Part shown: in pieces, positions 24,800-33,513 of the stretch
Numbering within the stretch: position 1 is the first letter of the stretch
Layout of the letters: the number at the start of each line of letters is the position of its first letter
Assembly (NCBI GenBank): GCA_900609035.2
Contig: UXAT02000017.1
Coordinates: 1 to 43,740, forward strand
Length of the DNA: 43,740 bases
Source: Candidatus Defluviicoccus seviourii
GTDB taxonomy: Bacteria; Pseudomonadota; Alphaproteobacteria; Rhodospirillales; Defluviicoccaceae
Direction: 5' to 3'
Translations under genes and position numbers: made by a program
Notes under the pieces: generated by a model
What the model saw: the letters and a program-made list of their open reading frames with translations, nothing else
Told to the model about the DNA's origin: nothing
The model's database searches: none

Positions 24800-25480
24800 T
24801 CAGGCCTCCGCGAGCAGGAGAATGTGCAACAGACGTGGGCCGTGCGCGCCCAGCAGCAACGTCTGCTCGATGTCGGCGGTGCGCGACGGCCCGGTGATCC
24901 AATTGACCACCCGCGGCATCACGCCCGCGCCCAGCGCCGTCCGCAGGTTTGCCCATGCATCCTCGTAGGCGCCGACGATCGCTTGCTCCGGCAGGATGAC
25001 GATGTGCATCTCTGGCAGGAAATTCAGCGTCGCCGGGCTTGAAGGGCTAGAGAGAAGCATCACCGTTCCGGTCTCAGCGATGCCGGCGAAGGCTACGGCA
25101 AGACTGGCGCGGTCGCCGTCGACAGCTTTGCCGGTCGCCACCGCGAGGTCGGCCGGCCACGCGAGTGACGCCAGCCGCGCATCGTCCACCATCCGCAACC
25201 GCGGCGGCAGTCTGGCCGCTGAAAGCGTTTCCGCGACCGCCGCCGGTACTGCACTCCAGCCGGCCAAGCGCCCGGTGGTCGCGTTCACCCGTTCCGCCTC
25301 GGCGATGAACTGGGCGATCCGGTCGTTCTCGCGCCCACGCGCCGGGATCAGGTTGGCGCTGGGTGCGGCACAGCGCTGCAGCACGCGCCGGCGCTGCTCT
25401 TCCGAAGGCGCACCGCGCCCAAGTGCGCCCTGGATCCGCGCCAGCATTGCCGCCCGCGCCGGGTCCGCCGCCGCCGTCAT
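24800..25480 (-). CDS. lutC: Lactate utilization protein C (LUD domain)
   Basis: This is the third subunit of the LutABC L-lactate oxidising complex (226 residues). The LUD-domain landmarks are VAFAGIAETGTVMLLSSPSSPATLNFLPEMHIVILPEQAIVGAYEDAW and the C-terminal ITGPSRTADIEQTLLLGAHGPRLLHILLL. In Bacillus and many proteobacteria LutABC turns lactate into pyruvate with LutB carrying iron-sulfur clusters. Its ATG overlaps the lutB stop (ATGA), so the two are coupled. A Smr gene follows directly. The family also includes related LldEFG systems; the symbol rests on gene order and domain type. Confidence 0.92.
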   Translation of the reverse strand: MTAAADPARAAMLARIQGALGRGAPSEEQRRRVLQRCAAPSANLIPARGRENDRIAQFIAEAERVNATTGRLAGWSAVPAAVAETLSAARLPPRLRMVDDARLASLAWPADLAVATGKAVDGDRASLAVAFAGIAETGTVMLLSSPSSPATLNFLPEMHIVILPEQAIVGAYEDAWANLRTALGAGVMPRVVNWITGPSRTADIEQTLLLGAHGPRLLHILLLAEA

Positions 25481-26901
25481 TGCCGTGCTCCGTTTCGTTC
25501 AGTCCACAGGGCCTGGAAGGTCCGGCCCGCAGGCGCCGGCAGATCGCGAACTGCGGTCCAACCGGAAGCTCCCGGCAACCGGCGAAAACGGCCGTGACGG
25601 CGGCCGAGCAGACCCAGAATGCGGACGCCTAGTCCGGTTGCGAGGCGATAGAGCCACGGCCGGCCGGCGACGAACGCCCACGCGGCGAGACCCGCCCGCA
25701 TCGGCTTCGGCCCGCCACCGCTCGCGAACGCATCCCGGCGCAGCTGCCGAAGCATGCGCGGCAGGGGGATGCGCATCGGGCACACTTCCTCACAGCGGCC
25801 GCAGAGCGTGGACGCATTCGGCAAATCGCTGGTGCCGGCAAGGCCGATCAGGTTCGGTGTCAGCACCGAGCCCATCGGCCCCGGATAGACCCAGCCATAG
25901 GCGTGCCCGCCGACGGCGCTGTAGACCGGGCAGTGGTTGAGGCAGGCGCCGCAGCGAATGCAGCGCAGCATCTCGGCGAACGGTCCGCCCAACATCCGGC
26001 TGCGGCCATTGTCGAGCAGGATGACATGAAAGGCCGCCGGGCCGTCGAGGTCATCGCCGCGCTTCGGCCCCGTCGTGAAGGTCGTATAGACGGAAAGCTC
26101 CTGCCCAGTTGCCGAGCGAGCCAAGAGGCGCAGGACGGTCGCCGCGTCTTCCAGCGTCGGCACGACCTTTTCGATCGAGGCAATGACGATCTGCATCCGC
26201 GGCAGCGTCTGCGTTAAGTCCGCGTTGCCTTCGTTGGTGACCAGCACCGTGCTGCCGGTCTCAGCGATCAGCATGTTGGCGCCGGTAATGCCGACATCGG
26301 CCGTCAGGAACGCCTGGCGCAGGATCGCGCGCGCCTCGTCCAGCATCGCCTGCGGTTCGCTCAAGGGGCGCTCCGCCGGCAGATCGCGGTGATGGGCGCG
26401 GAAGCTCTCGGCTACCTGCTCCTTCGAGAGGTGTACCGCCGGCACGATAATATGGCTCGGCGCCTCGTCGCGCAGCTGGATGATGTACTCGCCGAGATCG
26501 GTCTCGATCGGCGTGAAGCCGGCCGCGGCCAGGGCTTCGTTGATGGCGATCTCCTCGCCGATCATCGATTTGGCCTTGGTGATTGTCTTTGCGCCGGCCT
26601 CGCGGCAGAGGTCGATCACCGTCTGCCGGGCGGCGGCTGCGTCTTCGCACCAATGCACGTGGCCGCCGGCAGCGACGACCTTGGCCTCGAACTGTTCAAG
26701 ATAGATGTCGAGGTTGGCGAGCGCCGCGTCCTTGATCGCCTTGCCGGCGTCACGGAGCGCATCGAATTCAGGCAGCCGGTCGATCGCGGCCCGCCGCTTG
26801 ACCGGAAAGCCACCCTGGAAGCGGGCCAGCGCCGCCTGCAACGGTTCATCGGCGAGTGCCGCACGGGCATTGGCGGTAAAGGTATGCGCCTTGGACTGCA
26901 T
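25477..26901 (-). CDS. lutB: Lactate utilization iron-sulfur protein B
   Basis: The product (474 residues) joins an N-terminal LUD domain to a C-terminal ferredoxin region. Residues about 60-270 hold the LUD core with TKAKSMIGEEIAINEALAAAG and TGANMLIAETGSTVLVTNEGN. Two 4Fe-4S motifs follow: CIRCGACLNHCPVY and CGRCEEVCPMRIPLP. It passes electrons from lactate oxidation to the quinone pool through LutA. The ATG at 26901 is preceded by a GGAGGAG stretch (minus strand, 26908-26914). Its stop overlaps the lutC start; lutA ends 65 bases before it. Confidence 0.95.
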   Translation of the reverse strand: MQSKAHTFTANARAALADEPLQAALARFQGGFPVKRRAAIDRLPEFDALRDAGKAIKDAALANLDIYLEQFEAKVVAAGGHVHWCEDAAAARQTVIDLCREAGAKTITKAKSMIGEEIAINEALAAAGFTPIETDLGEYIIQLRDEAPSHIIVPAVHLSKEQVAESFRAHHRDLPAERPLSEPQAMLDEARAILRQAFLTADVGITGANMLIAETGSTVLVTNEGNADLTQTLPRMQIVIASIEKVVPTLEDAATVLRLLARSATGQELSVYTTFTTGPKRGDDLDGPAAFHVILLDNGRSRMLGGPFAEMLRCIRCGACLNHCPVYSAVGGHAYGWVYPGPMGSVLTPNLIGLAGTSDLPNASTLCGRCEEVCPMRIPLPRMLRQLRRDAFASGGGPKPMRAGLAAWAFVAGRPWLYRLATGLGVRILGLLGRRHGRFRRLPGASGWTAVRDLPAPAGRTFQALWTERNGARQ

Positions 26902-26966
26902 GGCGTCCCCTCTCGCTCCTCCTCCCTAAAAAGCCCCGGCGCGGGTTCATTGCCCTTCAAGACGCC

Positions 26967-27743
26967 TTAAGGCTTTCCGTCACTCTCCCCAATCGCCGGC
27001 GCGTCGTCCGCCGACCCGGCCAGGACCTCCGCCACGTGGCGCACCTCAACCGCAAGGCCGCGGCGCTGCAGCCGGCCGGCGATGTTCATGAGGCACCCCA
27101 TATCGCCACCCAGCACCAGCTTGGCGCCGCTGGCGGCGATGTCGTCCACCTTGGCATCGACCATCTTGGCCGAAATGTCCGTGTACTTGACGCAGAACAG
27201 GCCGCCAAACCCACAGCAGGTTTCCGCTGAGGGGATTTCGGTGAGGCTCAAGCCCTCGAGCTTGGACAAGAGATAGCGCGGCTGCGCCTTGACCCCAAGT
27301 TCGCGCAGGCCGGAGCAGGAGTCGTGGTAGGTCGCGGCGACGGGATACGTTCCAGCGGCGGGCTTTTGCCGCAGCACATCGACGAGAAAGCTGGTGAGCT
27401 CGTAGGTCTTAGCGGCGAGTGCAGCAACGGCGGCGGCTTGCGCCGGCTCATCGGCGAACAGCTCGGGATAGTGGGTCTTGATCATGCCGGCGCACGAGCC
27501 CGAAGGCGCGACCACGTAATCAACATCGCGAAACGCGTCGATCACCTGGCGGGCGACGGCCTTGGCTTCAGCAGAAGCGCCGGAATTGAACGCCGGCTGG
27601 CCGCAGCAGGTCTGCTGCGCCGGCACCACCACCCGGCAGCCGGCATTTTCCAGCAGCTTGACGGCGGCGAAACCGACGCTCGGCCGCATCAGATCGACAA
27701 GGCAGGTAACGAACAGGCCGACAGTGAGCTGCTCATCATGCAT
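26967..27743 (-). CDS. lutA: Lactate utilization protein A (cysteine-rich CCG domain)
   Basis: The 258-residue product is the heterodisulfide-reductase-like subunit of LutABC. It has two CCG-type motifs: VVVPAQQTCCGQPAFNSG in the first half and IPSAETCCGFGGLFCVKY in the second. The matching upstream Cys residues are in FVTCLVDLMRP and CSGLRELG. These bind an iron-sulfur cluster and carry electrons to the membrane. ATG 27743 gives the family start (VGLFVTCLVDLMRP); the frame extends to TTG 27854, with GGAGG too close to that codon. It begins the lut set in the order lutA-lutB-lutC. Confidence 0.92.
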   Translation of the reverse strand: MHDEQLTVGLFVTCLVDLMRPSVGFAAVKLLENAGCRVVVPAQQTCCGQPAFNSGASAEAKAVARQVIDAFRDVDYVVAPSGSCAGMIKTHYPELFADEPAQAAAVAALAAKTYELTSFLVDVLRQKPAAGTYPVAATYHDSCSGLRELGVKAQPRYLLSKLEGLSLTEIPSAETCCGFGGLFCVKYTDISAKMVDAKVDDIAASGAKLVLGGDMGCLMNIAGRLQRRGLAVEVRHVAEVLAGSADDAPAIGESDGKP

Positions 27744-27965
27744 GCGGATGAGAATGACTTGAACCCCCGGCTGAATCAAGGGCCTGTGGCGGCAGGTATC
27801 GCTCACGCATGGCATGTCCGGCGCTGAGAACGGATCGTCGCTCCGGTTTTCCAACCTCCCGAAGGAGGGAGCGGTGATGAGACGGACAGGGTGATTCCAG
27901 CGCAGTGACGGCTGGCCGCGGACGGCCCTGAAGGCGAACGGCCGGGTGCAGCCTGAACCGCTCCC

Positions 27966-29264
27966 TCACCGCCCGAAAACCGCTACGAGTTCGAGATGTT
28001 CCGACCACAGGAATTGGTCGACCGGTGTGACCGTGCGCAGGGCAAAGCCGCCCTCGCGCAAGATCCGGGCGTCGCGAGCGAAGCTCGCCGGGTTGCAGGA
28101 GACGTAAACGACCAGCGGCAGGCGCGAGCGGGCGAGTTCCGTCACCTGCGCCTGAGCGCCCGCCCGCGGCGGGTCGAGGACGACGGCATCGAACCGATCA
28201 AGTTCCGCCGGCAGCAGCGGTCGGCGCATGAGATCGCGCACCGCGGTGCTGAGGTGCGGCAGCCCGCGGGCGGCCGTCGCCAGAGCAGCCACCGAGGCCG
28301 CATCGGTATCGACCGCGTGCACGCAGGCGCCGACCGCGCAAAGCGGAAAGGTGAAGGTGCCTGAGCCGCAGAACAGGTCCGCCACCGTCGGCGCCGATCC
28401 GAGGCCATGCCGGACCGCCGCGACCAGCGCCGCCTCGCCGGCTTCGGTCGCCTGCAGAAATCCGGCCGGCGGCACGGCGACGAACCGGCCTGCGAACAGC
28501 GCGCCCACTTGGCCCTGCTGCACGACCGGCTCGGTAACGACCGCGCCGGAGCGCCGCCACGACAGCCGGGCCACATTCGCCTCGGCGGCAAAGCGGGCAA
28601 GGCGCTCAAGCGCTGAGTGACCGGGCGCGACGGGCCAGTCCAAGAGCACATCGAGGCCGCCCGTGAACAGCGTTGCCGTCACCTCCGTCGCCTGACCCGG
28701 CGCGAGCAGCTCGGTCATCACCTGCCGCAGCGGCGCCAAGACTGCGATAATTTGTGGCGCCAGCACCGGGCACGCCTGCACATCGACGACGGTATGCCCA
28801 TCGCGAACGTTGAAGCCTGCAACCACATTTTGGCCGCGGAGGCGCCGCACCGCAAATCGTGCCCGGCGTCGTGTGCCGGGCAGCGAAGGGACCAGCGGCA
28901 CAGGAGCGGTGTCACTGAAGCCGGCCCGGCCGAGCGCGCGCTGAAGCCGCTCCCGCTTCCAGACGGCATAGGCGTCGTCGGCCAGGTGCTGCAGGCTGCA
29001 GCCGCCACAGCGGCCAAAATGCGCGCACGGCGGCTCCTGCCGCCCAGGCCCTCCCGCCACCAGGGCCATGCATTCGGCCGCGAAACCGTCACCTTTGGCG
29101 CGCAACAACCGGGCGCGGACGCGATCGCCTGGGACGGTAAAGGGGATGTAGAGCCGCCCCTGCGGCGTCTCGGCGATGCCATCGCCGTGGTCGCCGATGC
29201 GCTCGACCGTCGCCTCGACCAGGCCTTGCGCAGCCGGCCGCGCCGCCCCAGCCCCTAGAGCCAC
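27966..29264 (-). CDS. TrmA/RlmD-family RNA m5U methyltransferase
   Basis: This is a class I methyltransferase (432 residues) that makes 5-methyluridine in 23S rRNA (RlmC/RlmD) or tRNA (TrmA). An N-terminal TRAM domain (residues about 10-65) is followed by an iron-sulfur site with Cys80, Cys86, Cys89 and Cys165 (CAHFGRCGGC then ACPVL). The SAM motif is VADLFCGSGTFTFPL, the substrate motif is VLDPPRAGA, and the catalytic Cys390 lies in VYVSCNPASFARD. Cluster Cys residues favour the RlmD/RlmCD group; which RNA it modifies cannot be decided here. GTG 29264 overlaps the livF stop by ten bases. Confidence 0.92.
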   Translation of the reverse strand: MALGAGAARPAAQGLVEATVERIGDHGDGIAETPQGRLYIPFTVPGDRVRARLLRAKGDGFAAECMALVAGGPGRQEPPCAHFGRCGGCSLQHLADDAYAVWKRERLQRALGRAGFSDTAPVPLVPSLPGTRRRARFAVRRLRGQNVVAGFNVRDGHTVVDVQACPVLAPQIIAVLAPLRQVMTELLAPGQATEVTATLFTGGLDVLLDWPVAPGHSALERLARFAAEANVARLSWRRSGAVVTEPVVQQGQVGALFAGRFVAVPPAGFLQATEAGEAALVAAVRHGLGSAPTVADLFCGSGTFTFPLCAVGACVHAVDTDAASVAALATAARGLPHLSTAVRDLMRRPLLPAELDRFDAVVLDPPRAGAQAQVTELARSRLPLVVYVSCNPASFARDARILREGGFALRTVTPVDQFLWSEHLELVAVFGR

Positions 29265-30091
29265 CGCTTGCGCCGCTTGTAGGATTTCAGGTTCTTGAAC
29301 GACTTCCGGTCGGCGCCGGCCCCGCCCAGGTAGAATTCCTTGACGTCTTCGTTGGCAACCAGATCGGCCGTGGTGCCGTCGAGGACGATCTTGCCGTTCT
29401 CCATGATGTAGCCGTAGTCGGCTGCTTTGAGTGCCATCCGGGCGTTCTGTTCGACCAGCACCATGGTGATGCCGAGTTCCTGGTTCAGCCGTCGAATGAT
29501 GCCAAACACCTCGTTGACGAGAAGCGGTGACAGGCCCATCGATGGCTCGTCCAAGAGCATGACCTTGGGCCGCGCCATCATCGCCCGGCCGATCGCCAGC
29601 ATCTGCTGTTCGCCGCCGGAGAGATAGCCGGCAAGCCCGGTGCGCTCCTTGAGCCGCGGAAAGTAGGTGAATACGCGTTCGATGTCCGCGCGAATCTCAC
29701 TGTCCTTGCGGGTGTAGGCGCCAAGCCGCAGGTTCTCGATCGGCGTCATGTCCTCGACAATGCGCCGGCCCTCCATGACCTGGAAAATGCCGCGCCGCAC
29801 GATCGCCTCCGGCGCCAAGTGCTTGACCGGTTCGCCATCGAACACAATGTCGCCCCGGGTAACGGCGCCGTTCTCGGTCTTGAGCAGGCCCGAAATGGCC
29901 TTCAGCGTCGTCGACTTGCCAGCACCGTTGGCACCCAGGATCGCCACCAGCGAGCCCGGCTGGACCTCCACCGAGACACCGCGCAGCACCAAGATCACGT
30001 CGTCGTAAACGACCTCGATGTTGTTGACGGCTAGCAGAGGCGGCTTCTTGTCGGCCAGGAGATCAAGCCGGGTCATCGCACGAACGTCCAT
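29255..30091 (-). CDS. livF: Branched-chain amino acid-type ABC transporter ATPase, LivF
   Basis: This is the second ATPase of a LivHMGFK-type importer (278 residues). Walker A is GANGAGKST (about residues 54-62), the signature is LSGGEQQML and Walker B is VMLLDEPSMGLSP; the switch His region reads VLVEQNARMAL. The LivF hallmark EGRRIVEDMTPIENL is present. The end carries an unusual Lys/Arg-rich tail (DRKSFKNLKSYKRRKRW), seen in liv clusters that also carry an acyl-CoA ligase (recollection, not verified). ATG 30091 has GAGGAG immediately adjacent, and a second ATG at 30076 is possible. It is separated from livK by a strong stem-loop. Confidence 0.94.
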   Translation of the reverse strand: MDVRAMTRLDLLADKKPPLLAVNNIEVVYDDVILVLRGVSVEVQPGSLVAILGANGAGKSTTLKAISGLLKTENGAVTRGDIVFDGEPVKHLAPEAIVRRGIFQVMEGRRIVEDMTPIENLRLGAYTRKDSEIRADIERVFTYFPRLKERTGLAGYLSGGEQQMLAIGRAMMARPKVMLLDEPSMGLSPLLVNEVFGIIRRLNQELGITMVLVEQNARMALKAADYGYIMENGKIVLDGTTADLVANEDVKEFYLGGAGADRKSFKNLKSYKRRKRWL

Positions 30092-30119
30092 CTCCTCGCG
30101 TCAAGTGCGCTGACGGTTC

Positions 30120-30147
30120 GCGGCTCCCCACACGCGCGGGGAGCCGC
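30120..30147. terminator. Stable stem-loop between livK and livF
   Basis: GCGGCTCCCC (30120-30129) pairs perfectly with GGGGAGCCGC (30138-30147) across an 8-base loop. On the minus strand it follows the livK stop and precedes livF. There is no U-run, so it more likely protects the livK message or attenuates reading into livF than ends transcription. Confidence 0.55.
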
Positions 30148-30173
30148 TTGCATCATCGTTGCACCCGATGACG

Positions 30174-31460
30174 TTACCAGCCCAGCCACTCTGGCTTGCG
30201 CTCGATGTCAATCGCGAACACTTGGGTCATCCCGATGGTGCCGTCCGCAATCAGCTTGGCGATATCGGCGTCTGCCGGGGCGTCCGCCTTCACCTTGCCT
30301 TGGTACAGAAGCACCTGCGTGAAGCCGCGATGGTCCTCGGCCGTCCAGTTCCCCTTCGGGCAGACCCCTTCGAGACCGGCCGGCACCCAGTCCTTCTTCT
30401 GGTACATGCCCTTCTTGACGTTCGGGCCAGTAATGCCGCCGTTCTTGTCCGCCCACTCCATCGCTTCCTTCATGAAGTAGAACGAGCACACGCCGCGGAC
30501 GTAGTGCGGCAGCTGGTAAGTAACTGCCGGGTCCGCGTTCTTGGCGATCTCGTGCACGAGCTTGATGCCCGGCACGTCGGCGCCCCAGGGGGCCGAACCC
30601 ATCACCCAGACGACGCCGTCAGCCGCTTTGCCAGCCGCCTTCATCACGTTCTCGTCGTAGCCCCAGATGTTGGAGAGGAACTGGACGTCGACGCCGACTG
30701 TCTCGCAGGACTTGAGCAGCGAGATGTTGGCGCCGGAGGTATTGGCGAGGAAGGCGTAGTTGGCACCCGACTCCTTCAACGTCAGGCACTGCGCCTTGAA
30801 GTCGCCTGGCGCCAACGTGTACTGGATCGATGGCAAGACCGTGAAGCCCTGCTCTTTGGCGTACTCCTCACCGGCCTTTTTCGGTGCATTCGGGTAGGGG
30901 TGGTTGTCGCCCATGTGCACGTACTTCGGCTGGCCCTTGCCGCCCTTGCGCTGCCAGTCCTCCTTCGCCCAGGCGATCAGCGCGCGCACGCTGTCGGAAT
31001 AAGACGGCCCCATGATGAAGTTGTAGGGAGCCGCCTTGCTGCCGGCCGGTCCCTTGCCGGTCGGATCGGTCAGGTGCGCTGAATAGGAAGCGGAGAAGAA
31101 CGGGATCTCGTCGGCGCCGACGAAGCTCACCAACGCCTCGGTATCGGCGGTTCCCCAGCCCTGGATGGCGACAACGCCTTCCTGCTTCCACTGCTTGTAG
31201 GTGTTAATGGCGCGCGGCACTTCATAGGAATAGTCGAAGGTCGACAGATCGATCGGCTTGCCGTTGATGCCGCCCTTTGCGTTCAACCACTTCACGGCAT
31301 CGACCTTGGCTTGGCCGTACGGCTTGCCGACGGTCGCTGTCCGGCCGGTGAAATCGACCAGATTGGCGACCGGAATGCCGTCCGCAGCCGGCGCCGGCTG
31401 GCTCAAGGCCAGGGTGGCGGCGGCAGCGGCGGTCACTGCTCCCAGCTTCAGTAACTTCAT
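30174..31460 (-). CDS. livK: Branched-chain-type ABC transporter substrate-binding protein
   Basis: This is a periplasmic binding protein (428 residues) of the Leu/Ile/Val-binding family. Residues 1-26 are a signal peptide (MKLLKLGAVTAAAAATLALS then PAPAAD). The mature part has the two-lobe layout, with GIPVANLVDFTGRTATVGKPYGQAKVDAVKWLNAKGGING at the front and GVVAIQGWGTADTEALVSF in the first lobe. At more than 400 residues it is longer than classical LivK, typical of the acyl-ligase-associated clusters. The ligand is not known. ATG 31460 has GAGGGAGA eight bases upstream, a strong site suited to a highly made protein. Confidence 0.93.
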   Translation of the reverse strand: MKLLKLGAVTAAAAATLALSQPAPAADGIPVANLVDFTGRTATVGKPYGQAKVDAVKWLNAKGGINGKPIDLSTFDYSYEVPRAINTYKQWKQEGVVAIQGWGTADTEALVSFVGADEIPFFSASYSAHLTDPTGKGPAGSKAAPYNFIMGPSYSDSVRALIAWAKEDWQRKGGKGQPKYVHMGDNHPYPNAPKKAGEEYAKEQGFTVLPSIQYTLAPGDFKAQCLTLKESGANYAFLANTSGANISLLKSCETVGVDVQFLSNIWGYDENVMKAAGKAADGVVWVMGSAPWGADVPGIKLVHEIAKNADPAVTYQLPHYVRGVCSFYFMKEAMEWADKNGGITGPNVKKGMYQKKDWVPAGLEGVCPKGNWTAEDHRGFTQVLLYQGKVKADAPADADIAKLIADGTIGMTQVFAIDIERKPEWLGW

Positions 31461-31514
31461 CGGACGTTCTCCCTCTTCAGTTGCAGGCTGTTCGCCCTTG
31501 CTTGCTCGATTGCA

Positions 31515-32603
31515 CTAAAACGAGAATGGGTAGAGCTTCCAATAGGCCTTGATCAGGCGCCAGCGATGGGCGAGGCCGTCCGGCTCGAAGATCAAGAACA
31601 AGACGATGGCAAGGCCGATCGCCGCCTCCTTGAGATACGCGAGGCCGTCTGTGACCGCCGGCACGTTGCCCCAGCTGGTCGATTGCAGGGCGCCGATCAG
31701 CGCCTCCATGACCTCCGGCAGCAGCACCATGAAGATGGTCCCTAAGAGCGAGCCCATTACGGAGCCCAGGCCGCCGATGATGATCATGGCGAGAAACTGG
31801 ATCGACAAGAGGATGTCGAAGCCTTCGATCGAGACGTACTGCAGATAGTGGGCAAACAGTGCGCCACCGACGCCGGCGTAAAATGACGATATGCCGAACG
31901 AGAGAATGCGGTACTTGGTGAGATTGATGCCCATTACCTCGGCCGAGAGGTAATGATCGCGCACCGCCACCAGGGCGCGGCCGTCGCGCGTGCGCAGCAT
32001 GTTGCTGGCGAACAGATACATGATCACGACATAGGCGAGGACGACGTAGAAGTACTGACGATCGCCGGCCAGTGTCAGACCGAACAGCGAAAACGGCTCG
32101 GCGATCGAGCCGCTTGAGCCGCCCGTGAACCATTCGGCGCGGGCGAAGAAATCCTGCAAGATGAACTGGGAGGCGAGCGTAGCAATGGCGAGGTACAGGC
32201 CCTTGATGCGCGCCGCCGGAATGCCGACGATCATGCCGACCGCGGTCGTCAGGATCCCGGCCAAGGGGATGGTGAAGAACACCGGGATGCCAAAGGTGTT
32301 GCCGAGCCATGCGCTGGCAAAGGCACCGAAGCCGAAAAAGGCCGAATGGCCAAGCGAGATCTGGCCGGTAAAGCCGACCAGGATATTGAGGCCAAGGGCG
32401 GCGATGCCGAGGTAGCCGATCTGGATCAGGAGCGCGATGACGTAGTCGCTGACGGGAGCGACGCCGCCGATCTTGAGCGGCACAAGGGCCAACAAGATGA
32501 CGCCGGCGATGACGAGATTGCGGCTCAACGGCGTCGCGAACAGTGTCGTGTCGCTCGCGTAGGTGGTCTTGAACTGACCGCAGGGAACGAGGGAGAGTGC
32601 CAT
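31515..32603 (-). CDS. livM: Branched-chain-type ABC transporter permease, LivM
   Basis: This is the second permease of the importer (362 residues) with about ten hydrophobic segments. Family phrases are YLGIAALGLNILVGFTGQISLGHSAFFGFGAFASAWL, the GQxSLGHxxFxGxGAY signature of LivM, and AVRDHYLSAEVMGINLTKYRILSFGISSFYAGVGGALFAHY (residues about 210-250). IIGGLGSVMGSLLGTIFMVLLPEV is the other conserved loop. It starts three bases after the livH stop, so translation is likely coupled. Length is normal for LivM. Confidence 0.94.
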   Translation of the reverse strand: MALSLVPCGQFKTTYASDTTLFATPLSRNLVIAGVILLALVPLKIGGVAPVSDYVIALLIQIGYLGIAALGLNILVGFTGQISLGHSAFFGFGAFASAWLGNTFGIPVFFTIPLAGILTTAVGMIVGIPAARIKGLYLAIATLASQFILQDFFARAEWFTGGSSGSIAEPFSLFGLTLAGDRQYFYVVLAYVVIMYLFASNMLRTRDGRALVAVRDHYLSAEVMGINLTKYRILSFGISSFYAGVGGALFAHYLQYVSIEGFDILLSIQFLAMIIIGGLGSVMGSLLGTIFMVLLPEVMEALIGALQSTSWGNVPAVTDGLAYLKEAAIGLAIVLFLIFEPDGLAHRWRLIKAYWKLYPFSF

Positions 32604-32606
32604 CGC

Positions 32607-33500
32607 CTACACCCGCTCGATCTTCGCGGTGCCGAACAGGCCGTAAGGACGGACCATCAAGATCACCACCAGGACATAGAACGGCACCACCTGATAGAGG
32701 TTGCCGAGGTGCAGCCATTGGCCATCGACGTACTCGGCCAGATTTTCCAAGAGGCCGATGATCAGCCCGCCAACCACGGCGCCAATGATGGAATCGAGCC
32801 CACCCAGGATGACGGCGGGAAATACCTTGATGCCGAAGAACGACAGAGCCGCCGAAACGCCGTTGACGATGCCAACCACCACGCCCGCGAGCGCCGAAAC
32901 CATGGCCGAGATCGCCCACGACAGCGCGAACATCTGCTTGACCGAGATGCCGAGGCTCTGCGCGACCTGCTGATCGAACGCGGTCGCGCGCATCGCCAAG
33001 CCCAGCCGCGAGTACTTAAAGAACAGCGCGAAGGCGACCATGATGCAGATCGAAATAACGACGCTCAGCAAGTAGATCGGCTGCACGTTCAAGCCCATGA
33101 CGCTGACGGCGCTGGATTCGAAAATCGGCGGGAACGGCTGCACGAACACGCCGAACAGCCATTTCATCATCGCCTGGAAGAAGATCGAGAGGCCGATGGT
33201 GACCATGATCACCGCGATCACTGGCTCGCCGATCATCGGTCGCAGCACGAGAACTTGCAGCAAGATGCCGAACACCATCATGAAGGCAAGCGTCAACAGA
33301 AAACCGGCATAGAAAGGAACGGGAAAGCTGGTGAGGATCCACCAGCAAACCCAGGCGCCGATCAAGAGAAATTCGCCTTGGGCGAAGTTGACGATCTGTG
33401 AGGCTTTGTAGATCAGCGTAAAGCACATCGCGACAACGCCGTAGAGCGTGCCGAGGATCAGGCCGTTGACAACCAGCTGCATGAGGAACTCGAGCTTCAT
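32607..33500 (-). CDS. livH: Branched-chain-type ABC transporter permease, LivH
   Basis: The first permease of the importer (297 residues). It begins MKLEFLMQLVVNGLILGTLYGVVAMCFTLIYKASQIVNFAQGEFLLIGA, the LivH start with NFAQGEFxxxGA. LGLAMRATAFDQQVAQSLGI and VKVFPAVILGGLDSIIGAVVGGLIIG, read here as GIKVFPAVILGG, are further landmarks. It has about eight hydrophobic segments. ATG 33500 is chosen over the longer open frame (to 33641), which would overlap the acyl-CoA ligase. GGAGAA lies about six bases upstream. It follows the ligase gene by 13 bases. Confidence 0.95.
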   Translation of the reverse strand: MKLEFLMQLVVNGLILGTLYGVVAMCFTLIYKASQIVNFAQGEFLLIGAWVCWWILTSFPVPFYAGFLLTLAFMMVFGILLQVLVLRPMIGEPVIAVIMVTIGLSIFFQAMMKWLFGVFVQPFPPIFESSAVSVMGLNVQPIYLLSVVISICIMVAFALFFKYSRLGLAMRATAFDQQVAQSLGISVKQMFALSWAISAMVSALAGVVVGIVNGVSAALSFFGIKVFPAVILGGLDSIIGAVVGGLIIGLLENLAEYVDGQWLHLGNLYQVVPFYVLVVILMVRPYGLFGTAKIERV

Positions 33501-33513
33501 CGGTTGGTTCTCC

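Noticed and set aside
31477..32919. 480-codon minus-strand frame over livM
   Set aside because: It is another frame of livM and livH with an Arg/Pro/Gly-rich product and no motifs.
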